Assembly: GCF_027172205.1 (NCBI RefSeq)
Contig: NC_070607.1
Location: forward strand, 1,560,001 to 1,624,000
Origin: Podarcis raffonei
Taxonomy: Eukaryota; Chordata; Lepidosauria; Squamata; Lacertidae
Length of the DNA: 64,000 nt
Direction: 5' to 3'
The position numbers and the translations under genes are program-made. Of this stretch, positions 55,181 through 64,000 are shown piece by piece (the stretch's first letter is position 1; each line of letters opens with the position of its first letter). The notes under the pieces were generated by a model. That model had not been told where the DNA came from. It saw only the letters and a program-made list of their open reading frames with translations, and did not search any database.

Positions 55181-58018
55181 GTGACCTCATCCCGACGGAG
55201 GCTGGGCGAGAGAAAAGTTTCCAGGTAGCTGCATCAAGGCGATGGATGGAGGACAACGTGCGGGTTGGTGGGAGTTTGCAGGCAAGGTTGCCAACTGATC
55301 AAGGGGCCAGAGTTCTACCAGGTCTGCTCCTGTGCCATTAGCTGAAGCTGGGTCTTCAGAAATCCACAGATGAAACATTTCACCCTGTGATGGAAGCAAT
55401 ATTTTTGTCACCTTTGATGTTGCCTGCATAGGATGCTGCTGTTAAAGATCCGGAGGCGGGGGTGAGTAAAAGACTGGAAGCTCCTGGTGGGATGAATGGA
55501 AGGTTGAAGGAGGGGAGACGGGAGAGGCACAACCAAGCAGGGCGGGAAATCTAAAGTTGCAATTTGTAATCCTATGTATTTGAGAGCTAACCCCCTGAAC
55601 TCACCGGGACTTGCTTCTGAGTAAATTTGCTCAGGTTCACAATGGTTTACTGGCATATACGAGTAGTGTAACAGAACGTGCAGGAGTCTAAAATTGGGAC
55701 TTAATCTTGCCGTCTGCAGCAGGGACTGCATACAGGAAGCGCAAGACAGATGAGGAGAATCTTTGTGGCTCAGAAGCCCGTTGAGATTCGTCATGGCTGC
55801 CTAGATTCTTGATCTTCTGCAAAAGGAAGGGGGAAGGCAGACGTCGGCGCTCAGCAAGGCTGTGGGCTTCTGGAATTGGGTTTGACAAGCTGTTGCTACT
55901 AAGCAGTTTTCAATTGAATTAGATGGAAAAATTATAACCCTTTTTTGCATGCTGTAACTGCAATACCTGGTTGCCCCCAAGCAATTTATTAATAACTAGG
56001 CTTTTGCAGCTGTTGCTTTTGCATAGGGAGAGATTTCTTGGAAGCAGTTAGTGTGTGTGTGTTTTCTGTCCCTGCCAAGAGAGAACTGTGTCTATTTGTG
56101 AGTACCACTTCATCATTCAGTTACGTCTGTCACAGAAACCCCACTGAACATCACCTTGGCTTGTTCTGTTGGGTTTCTGTGGGAGACTGAAATCACAGCA
56201 GTTCCCCTCTCTCCTTGCCCCAGTGGGAATACAGTAGCTGTACAACTGTCTCCAGAAGCATTAAGTGCAAGAGGTAACTCGATCTCCAAGCCATGTGTTT
56301 GGGAGGGTAGGGCACATGTGGTAGAAGGAAGGACCGGCCTGTGGCTAACTGTAAGGGAGTGAAGAAGGAGGAGCATAGTTTCCAAACAAAAGCTGCAGAG
56401 GCTGATAGGGCTTGCTGTCACTCTTCAAAACAACTTAGTGGGGTTTATTGCAGGGAGCCATGTTCACACCTGTGCTTTAAATGGTTTCCCAAATGAAAAA
56501 AAGACATGTTCCAGTATGATTCCCCCTCCCACTGTACAGATAAGGATCTCTGTGTATGGTTACAGACTAGCAACTTGCCAAAAGCCAGACCATAATATAC
56601 AGCTACATCATAAGTGGAGTGATTTAAGTTGTGCATCTCGTAATCCCCACCCCCGCCTGTCTCATGAGAAGTTTATTACAATGTGCTAAATAGCCTCGAA
56701 AGGCAGTCATGGTTCCAAAGGACCTTCTTTCTTTCAGTAGTCTCAGTCTATTGCACAAATTTGGGCATCAGGACAGCCTCTAGACAGGTGAGGAAGCATT
56801 CTTTTAAAAAGAAACCTGGACATGCTCAAGTCTATTCGGCCTCCGATGTTAGAATTCTTGTAAAAGTAACAACCGTGTTTGATTGCTGTACCAAGAAGTT
56901 CATTGGGAGCACCTATAACACAGTGGTAGAGCACCTGTTTTGCATGCAAAAGGCAAGTGTAATGATGGCAGTGCATTATTAATTAGGAACTTGGAAATGT
57001 TCCCTTGGAGATGAATGTGTAAGTATGCAAGGTCACAACAGTAAAATATAAACAGAAAGAGCATTAATGTGCTTAGTTGTTCTTTTTTTAAAGTAGGACT
57101 GTCACATTAGGAAGGAAAGATGCTCATTAATCATAGTGAGCTTCAAAGTTGGTGAGAGCAAAGCTTTTTCTTGTACCATTAGTCCTCAAAATAAATTTGC
57201 ATTGATGTATTTTCTAAAAATGCAAGCAGAATATTTCTTTCCCCATTACCTGCAGTTTTAGGAGTATGAAGGTTGCTTTTAAAGGTTCTGTGGCTTTAAA
57301 AAATCACCTGGATGACTTATTTAAATTTTCCACTGACATCTTATAGACCATTAATATGCCCATGAGAGTACTGTATTCTGAACACTTGGATAAAGTACAG
57401 CTATAGCATTAGAACCATAAAGACAATATTGACAGAAGTCCAGCTGGCATGTAATTCATCTTGTGACAAGGTGTTCCTAATAGAACTATAAAAAGAATAA
57501 GATAAATATATTATTAAGCCATTCACATGTTTTGCTGAATTATAGTCTTGGCGGAGTTCAAACAGCATCACTATTTATTTTCCCTTTATGCTTGAGAAAG
57601 GGGCAGAAGGGGGAGGAGGTGCAGATGTCTCTAGCACTACCTATGTCAATGCTAGGTCCTGTTGCACCTTTTACTGTTTGCCTTGCACTCTGAGAAGACC
57701 CCAGGAACCCCAGGAGAGAACAGGTGGAACAGCTTTGTAGAAAACAGCTGGCTTCCCGCTAGTCTCTACTGTTGTAGGAGAGATTGGGTTGAGAGATACA
57801 TCTTTGCTTCTCTGAAGGTTGAACAACTCTTTGCTTGTGGAGAGAAAAGAGGGAGACAAGAATGGATAATGGGTAGTAGCTGCAGTGTACAATTCCTGTG
57901 ACTAGGTGCAGAGAAAAGGAATAAAAAAGAACGTATTCTGACTGGCCTTTTGTAGCTTTGGTTTTGTTTGCTCAAGTAACTCTCCAACTGCAGAACTTGT
58001 TTTTAATTACTTTGCAAT

Positions 58019-58257
58019 TTGGTACCTCAGTTTTCGAACGTAATCTGTTCCGGAAGACCATTCGAGTTACGAAACGTTCAAAAACTGAAACTCAATAGCC
58101 AACAGCTAGGCTTCAGGGTTTTGCACTCAGTGGAAGTCGCGTTTCCTGTTCTACTTCCAAGGCGTGTTCGAAAACCAAAGCATTTACTTCCGGGTTTACG
58201 GCGTTCGAGTTCCGAAACATTCGTCAATGGAGACATTCAAAAACCGAGGTACCCCTG
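58019..58257. mobile_element. Tigger/pogo-like MITE, second subtype
   Basis: ggtacctcagttttcgaacg ... aaaaccgaggtacccctg, then TA. The internal gttcgagttccgaaacattc separates it from the gttcttaacctg subtype at 27,098 and 41,821. Confidence 0.8.
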
Positions 58258-58889
58258 TATCACTTGTTTTACCAGTCTCACTGAAGTGTAAGCATTATCT
58301 GTACCAGTCTTCCTTTGTAGTTTTCAGGAGCTAATTGGATTTGCCCAAATTCATTGTACACAGTTCTTCCATGGAGTACAGCCCAGACCTAAGCCAGGAG
58401 AGTCAATGAGGAAGACAATGGTTGTGCCATAGGGCATGGGAAGCCTACAGTCAATTGTTTAGTATTTTGTGAGGGTTGAGCTGCAATTTCCGTCTTTTGC
58501 AGTGATGCTTTTAAAAAAATAATAATGTTTGCATTTAATTTCCTCTCTGAGTCAGTGAATATCGATGATTCAGGGGTCAGTTAAAGGCTAAATGTGGTCG
58601 TTTTGCATAGCTAAATATGTATGGCTTTTTAGTGACCCTCTTTCCTCAAGGCACATATGGACGGTCTTCCTGTTGATTTTGCCTTTTTGCTCTTACCATG
58701 TTTTATCAAGTGGCAGGCAGCCTTCTCAATATCCTGCATTTCAGTTTTGAAGTACTATGTGAAGACTTCCTTGTCCTGGTGACCATCTTCATGTTCAAAT
58801 AGGAACGGCTTTTTTTTTTTTTTTTGTATTCTCAGGAGGCTGTTTTGTTTTCCAGGTAGATATATTCTGTGGGCCAGAATTGCCACAGA

Positions 58890-59131
58890 AACCTGCCTCC
58901 TCACAAGAGAAGGAGTTACAATAAAATGCAGTATGTCACAAACTGAATTCTGTGAAATTCAAATTGTAATACAGTGCAATAAAGTTGAATATATGAAGAA
59001 GCAATAATAATACAATTAAAGACCACACAGAATCTAGCACAGCACATTACCGTTGCTGCAACAACATCAAGTTGTCCACCAGGACCCTCAATAATTTTCA
59101 CATGGTTAATGGGGGAAAGTTTGGGAACCAT
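58890..59131. mobile_element. possible hAT-derived fragment
   Basis: The right edge gggggaaagtttgggaaccattg is the reverse complement of a CAATGGTTCCCAAACTTT hAT terminus. The left terminus was not found, so boundaries are approximate. Confidence 0.4.
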
Positions 59132-60545
59132 TGCTCTAGATGATACTGCTTCACACGGTGGTGGAATTGGCAGTGCATAAGCATGGTCACCAGTGGCTCA
59201 CCCCTTCTTGTGGCATGCATGTGGGGCAGTGGGGGGCTGCCTGCCTGTGCTGTGCTTTTGCAGAAGGTGGAAACACCACTTTTCCGATGCAGTTATCTCC
59301 TGCAGAATCACAAAGGAGAAGGAGAAGAAAAAACATCTACAGAGAAATGAGGGTGGTTTTCTCTCCCGATAGTTAGGCTGAATTCTACAATTAAGTCCAC
59401 TGGTGCATTTGCACCTAGCCCTAATTATGATTTGGTCCCCCCCCCAAAATATAGGAAGGGTCTATTCATCTCATCCATGCACCCCAAAAAGAAAAATGAT
59501 ATATTTTGTATGTATGATAACCCAGACACTATCTTTTCCCTCTCTGGCTAAACTTAGGCACTAAAGGAATGTTTTTGACTCTCTTGTCCTCTTTTGGCAT
59601 CTCAGCAAGCAAAAGTTGCTCATGGCAGCAATCTGTTCTTAATTTAATGCATAGTGGCCATATAATAGCTTGCAACACCAAAAAGCATAGAAGCCCTTGC
59701 TGCGCCACCACGGACAGATGATTAGCACTAGAGCAGAGGATCAAAGGTCCTGCTGACTCTGCTTGCCCAGTAGCCACCTACTAGCAGAAAGCAGGCAGGA
59801 AGACAGGTAGAAAACAGATGTGTTTTATAATATTGTTGATTCGGTGTAAAATGACACTTTTGGAAGGTTATATGCCTGGGAACCTGCACATCCCTTGCAC
59901 CGCTGCTTTTAACCCTTCTTTCTCCCCCACCAGCCACATATCTGGATGTGTATTTGTCCGGTTGAAAGAGAAAGTGTCTGAGGAGGAGGGTTGCAGGGAG
60001 AATGGTGAGGCAGGATCTCTGCCAAACATGTTGCTTTAGCCTCAGTTTCAGAGAGAGAGAAGCAGTCCATAAATGGCAGTACAGTATTTAATTGTTAAGA
60101 TTTTAGACTGGGTGTTAATATTCTTCCAAAAGTCAATATTGGTTGGCCTCTCTCTGCAGTTTCCTCTCTTTCCCCCACCCCTCTAATTGATTTGAGTCCA
60201 TGAATTATTCACTGCTGAGCTCCTGGAAAAAGTAAACTGTTGCGTCCCAAAGGTAATGGTAGTGGACATGTGGATAGGTTCCATGAACTGTGAAGGTATA
60301 AATCAGACTTGATTGAAGGAGCCGAATGTGACTCCCAGCAAGAGCTGAAAAGAGGAGTCGATGCAGGCGAGGGACTCATGGAGGAGCCCAGCAAGGAGTT
60401 AAGGAGCCTTCCTGGGCCTGAAGTTAGCTGCCCCTTAGATAGAATCACACCTCACAGCTTGGATTGGGACGCCCATCATCTTGAAGTGGCTGGGAGCAGG
60501 AGAGCTTGCAAAGTATTTAAATTTAATCAGACCCTCAATATAGAA

Positions 60546-60733
60546 AGGTGAAAGGTAAAGGAAAAGGACCCCTGGGTGGCTAAGTCCAGTCAAATTCAAC
60601 TCTGCTTTCAGGCCGAGGGAGCCAGCATTTGGTCTGCAGTCAGCTTTCTGGGTCACGTGGCCAGCATGACTCAACCGCTTCTGGCGCAATGGGACACCGT
60701 GACGGAAGCCAGAGCGCACGGAAACAGCATTTG
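60546..60733 (-). mobile_element. Sauria SINE, 3' half
   Basis: aggtaaaggaaaaggacccc, gccgagggagccagcatttg and cgtggccagcatgactcaac match the reverse of the Sauria SINE tail half. The tRNA-like head is missing. Confidence 0.8.
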
Positions 60734-61097
60734 TGTGTTTTCCAAAGCACATAGTCTCAAAATACTGCCTCCCTCCATATGACCCCACTGGGCCTGCAAT
60801 CATCCTCTGAGGCTGTTTTTCGTGTGTCCCTCCCTAAGAGAGGTCCAGAGGGTGGACCTTTTCTGCAGTGGCTCCCACTTGTGGAATGCTCTGCCCAGGT
60901 TGGTGCCTTCATTATACACCTTTAGGCGCCAGGTGAAAATGTTCCTCTTCAACCAGGCTTTGGGCATACTAACTGTTATGTACTGAAGTTCTCACCCTGG
61001 GCCAGCAGGGGGATACTGTAGATAGTTATGCAAATAAGGGATCGAAAGTGATGTTCACTGATTGGATAGTTTTAGAAAATTGTTACAGTTACGTTGT

Positions 61098-63039
61098 TGT
61101 TGTTTTTAAAAAAAGATATTTATTAAAATTTTCCATTGTAATACATTAAAAAAATCAAAAAAGAAGAAACAAAAAAGTTTAAAAACACATAGAATTCACA
61201 ATCCTTATTTTCAATAACATATTTCCCTGACTTCCCCACACCTCCCCCTCTTGTATTCCAATTCAAATTGTTGGTTCAACAAGTTCTTGTCCCTAATTTT
61301 TAACCTTTTTATATTTTATATTTTATATTTAGTTCATTTTGAAAAACCAATTTTGCCTTGTAAACATCAATGGTTATACATCAGTGCTTATTCTTAAAAG
61401 CTTTTTCTAAAGTCGGCCTAAATTCCCTTCCACGATTTCCTCAATTCTCATACAAATAACAAAACAAAGTAAAAGCAAAACAGATTATAATTATACACCC
61501 TTTGGATTCCCAAACTCCACCCCCCCTTTCCCGGTTTCAATCCCCAACAAACGTCCATCAATCAATCTACTATCAGCCTGGAGATCTCACGTCCAAGGCT
61601 CTTAATTCTCTCTCAATTCCTCTCTGCCGGTTTTTTTTGATAGTCCTTGGTATTAAGCACCAAATCTCGGAGAAGCTCTAGTCCAATAGGGTCCATGTTT
61701 CTTCCAGCCAGACCTCCATACTTAAAAGTGGAGCCTGAATCTTGTTTCTTACTCCTTTCAAGTCCAAATGTCTCCAAAGCTCCAACTTCCACCTTAATCA
61801 AATTTGTAATCCTTGGGTCTTCAGATCTCCACATAAGGAGATCTCTCCATTCTTCAGTCTCCAATTCAGACCAAATTTTCACCATCAAGTTCTTATTTTC
61901 CTTTGTAACCATCACGTCAGGCCTCTGGCTCTCCTTTGTCATCTGCAACATTACATCTCCTCCTTCCTTTTCCTCAGGAACAACATATATCTCTTTCTCC
62001 ACACTCTCAAAGCTCTCAAGTTTCTCTTCTTGTTCAGCTGCATGGGCTTCCTGAGTCAATTCCTTATCAAATTCAATGGATTTGTTTACTGTTAAGTCCA
62101 GAGTTGCAACATTTGTAGCCAAAACATCAATTTGGCCTTGTAACTTTCCCAAGAGAACAAAGACTCTGTCCAATTTAGCTTGAATTTTCCCTCCTTCAGC
62201 CATTCTTGTAATGTCCCAAAACCCCCTCTAGAGAGATTTTGGTTACTTTATCTTCCTTCCAGTTCAAATCCAAAAGTCAAGTTATTTTGTATCAGTTCTT
62301 CCTTGTTTTCAACAAAGTATAGTCTAATTGTAACAAATATAGCCAGCAGAAGCAGCAGAAACAAAGTTCTCTTTTTCCGTCTTGACAGCTAATTTGACAG
62401 CTGTCAAACTCTTCAATACCTTCAACAGGCTCTCTCGCGGATCACTCCCGGGTCCGGGGGGGTGGCACTTCAGCTCCCAAAATTAGCTCTTATCCTCCAG
62501 TAAAATTTCTTCTAGTGCCAAATCGTGAAATTAATGTCTTTTGCCCAATAATAAAAGAAAAAATTCTCTCACCCTTAGTTAGCAGGTCCTTGCTTTAGGT
62601 TGTTTACAAGACGGGGAGACGGACTTCCTGTGTGCGCCTTCCCCGATCGTACCTAATTCACAAAAAAAATTTCTTTAGAAATCCAATTTCCGTACTACTC
62701 ACGGGTTGTTATTTTGAAGTCCAAATCACAAGAAGAAGTCAGCGCTCTCCGGCCATGGCAGCGCGGCTTCACTCCACAGGAGAAGCAGTCGACTCTCAGC
62801 ACCGTGCCGCTCACCCCGTCCCCCATTCCGAAGCCTTTAAAAAGGCTCCTTCGCAGGTCGGGGGGGCGCAAATGGTGCCCGCCGAGTCACCAGGTTCACA
62901 GGCTTCACCGCCTGTGATTTTTAGGGGTCCCCGCGTCGCCGCAGCGGTAAGACCCTGATCCTGTGGAGCCGATTCCCTCCGGAGCTCGGAGGGAATCCGC
63001 CATTAGCCGCTGGCGCTAATCCGGAAGTCCCCTAAAATG
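61098..63039 (-). mobile_element. half-L1-like element (ORF1 only)
   Basis: Inserted in the solo LTR with an exact 16-bp target duplication gttacagttacgttgt (61,082-61,097; 63,040-63,055). On the minus strand it has a GC-rich 5' end of about 836 nt, one ORF1-like frame (62,203-61,613), then about 510 nt of L1-type 3' UTR and the tail attttaataaatatcttttt. ORF2 is absent. The layout matches half-L1 (HAL1-type) elements, mobilised by L1 proteins. A one-off internal deletion of a normal L1 before insertion would look the same. Confidence 0.78.
61613..62203 (-). CDS. L1 ORF1-like protein of the half-L1 element
   Basis: 196 codons, uninterrupted, beginning MAEGGKIQAKLDRVFVLLGK and continuing with a heptad pattern (GQIDVLATNVATLDLTVNKS) that suggests a coiled coil over roughly residues 10-50, as in the trimer-forming part of L1 ORF1p. 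The middle is acidic and the end is basic (KDYQKKPAERN). The usual RNA-recognition and C-terminal domains of ORF1p, which bring it to about 300 residues or more, are not evident, so this looks shortened. Not a host gene: it sits between the element ends and target duplication. Confidence 0.65.
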   Translation of the reverse strand: MAEGGKIQAKLDRVFVLLGKLQGQIDVLATNVATLDLTVNKSIEFDKELTQEAHAAEQEEKLESFESVEKEIYVVPEEKEGGDVMLQMTKESQRPDVMVTKENKNLMVKIWSELETEEWRDLLMWRSEDPRITNLIKVEVGALETFGLERSKKQDSGSTFKYGGLAGRNMDPIGLELLRDLVLNTKDYQKKPAERN

Positions 63040-64000
63040 GTTACAGTTACGTTGTACTGGAGCTCTATATAAGCAGGCTGACTGAACCCTTCAGTTCAGT
63101 TCTGTCCTGGCCTGTGAATAAACAAGAGCTGTTTGAAGAATCGCTGTGTCGTCTGATATGTTCACCCACAACTTAACACTAACATCCTATATCCTTTTAA
63201 ATGTCTTTGTGGGAGGGGAAGGAGGGTTGTTTTGATTTGTTTTATTCTTCTTAATATTTTTTTGCGTTTTTATCTTGTATTTTTGTGCTGTGAACCACCC
63301 TGAGATCTATAGATGAAGGGTAGAATACAAATTCAATAAATAATGAAAATAGCCGTGTCAGATAAGGCCAGTGTTGTGTCCATGTCGAGCTGAGAGATGC
63401 TGGCTTGCTGGTCAGCACCCAGATGCATCGCCCACTTCTGAGGCAGGCTGTGTTTTCTTTCAGCAGTGCTGAAAGTGGTCAGGAACACAGGTGGATACGA
63501 AGCAAAACTGGCACTGCAAGTTTAAACTGGCTTAACAGTAATTTCCCCTCACTAGGGAATTTTGAGAACTGTAGTTCTGTGAGGGGGAGGCTAAGGACTT
63601 ATTGAAGAGAATTCTCAATATTCAATTGTTTGGGGTAACACCATGGCGGTTAATTTGAATTTATAGCTTATAGAACCAATATAGGTTATAAACTTTTTGG
63701 TGAGGGAGGGTGTCCTGCCTGATTGTAGGCTGAGGTACAACTTATTTTTATTACTTATATAAGTTATAGACTCAGGGGTGGGATGTGGATGTCTTTCTGA
63801 ATTTGTGCTGTACCTGTTGAAGCTCTTGCAAAGTACCGTAGCAAGGAGCCTTGGTGCTTTCTGAATGGCTGCAAACCCAAAAAAGGTCAGAGGGAGATTC
63901 CCCCCCCCCATCTTTCCCTCAAACCTGGTGAAAAGTAGGAGCTTGTCCCTGATGCGTCCTGCATCTGTGAAGACCAAATAGTTGCCCTTGCCCCTAACAG

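Larger units (their letters stand above)
60974..63178 (+). mobile_element. solo LTR interrupted by a half-L1-like insert
   Basis: TG...CA ends (tgttatgtactgaagttctc ... cacaacttaaca) between exact 5-bp duplications CTAAC (60,969-60,973; 63,179-63,183). The LTR itself is about 247 bp, with a TATATAAG box at about 63,066 and AATAAA at about 63,117. Its retrovirus-like family is not resolved. No internal coding region remains; this is a solo LTR fossil. Confidence 0.82.
60785..63345 (+). mobile_element. L2-like LINE split by a solo LTR
   Basis: The LINE parts are about 60,785-60,973 and 63,179-63,345. The left part shows ctgcagtggctcccacttgt ... aggtgaaaatgttcctcttc, the L2-type ORF2 C-terminus in degenerate form; the right part holds the 3' UTR with tgctgtgaaccaccctgaga and aatacaaattcaataaataa. 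Confidence 0.75.
55129..64000 (+). other. COLGALT2: COLGALT2 intron 1 (partial)
   Basis: No exon 2 (expected to begin with an ATDHN-type motif) is visible to the right edge. Repeats named separately occupy 58,019-58,257, 58,890-59,131, 60,546-60,733 and 60,785-63,345. Stretches 55,180-58,018, 58,258-58,889, 59,140-60,545 and 63,346-64,000 show no other gene; a tRNA-like SINE scrap lies near 56,920-56,955 and a poly-T run at 58,810-58,826. Confidence 0.8.

Noticed and set aside
54319-55341. 340-codon open frame overlapping COLGALT2 exon 1
   Set aside because: It is in a different frame from the COLGALT2 exon, is proline/serine/arginine-rich as expected from a CpG island read out of frame, and ignores the strong gtaagt donor.

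Overview
This is a window of repeat-rich vertebrate nuclear DNA that looks like a squamate reptile, possibly a lacertid-type lizard (the species cannot be fixed from sequence alone). The evidence is the mixture of Sauria SINEs (tRNA-type head, Bov-B-like tail ending in ACCTTT), a Bov-B LINE, L2, CR1 and L1 LINEs, tRNA-derived SINEs, many hAT and pogo/Tigger-type DNA elements and a chromodomain Gypsy element. Host genes have split exons with GT-AG introns and CpG-island first exons.

Two host genes are supported. TSEN15 (tRNA-splicing endonuclease subunit 15) lies on the minus strand from about 50.8 kb down to 34.4 kb, in four coding exons that join in frame to a predicted 183-residue protein. 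COLGALT2 (procollagen galactosyltransferase 2) starts on the plus strand at 54,872; only its first coding exon is here, and everything from 55,129 to the right edge is its first intron. The two genes stand head to head, as I recall them in human 1q25, with about 4 kb between their start codons and a separate CpG island at each.

Region by region: 0-34 kb is intergenic DNA downstream of TSEN15. It holds a local array of five diverged exon-like units (10.4-17.0 kb), an inactivated pogo transposon and its relatives (14.7-19.6 kb), a solo Gypsy LTR, and a four-layer nest (20.5-28.8 kb) in which a LINE contains a Sauria SINE, which contains both a young Gypsy element and a MITE. 34.4-50.8 kb is TSEN15; its introns carry a CR1 inside an L1, an L1 inside an older CR1-like copy, and a 1.1-kb hAT composite element that has picked up a GC-rich segment resembling the first exon of an unidentified membrane-protein gene. 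55.1-64 kb is COLGALT2 intron 1 and includes an ORF1-only, half-L1-like element inside a solo LTR inside an L2 copy.

The most unusual items are the gene-fragment-carrying hAT composite (48,852-49,947), the half-L1-like element (61,098-63,039), and the unexplained tandem exon-like array. No CRISPR array, rRNA or stand-alone tRNA gene was seen. Family names rest on remembered consensus features, not on a database search.
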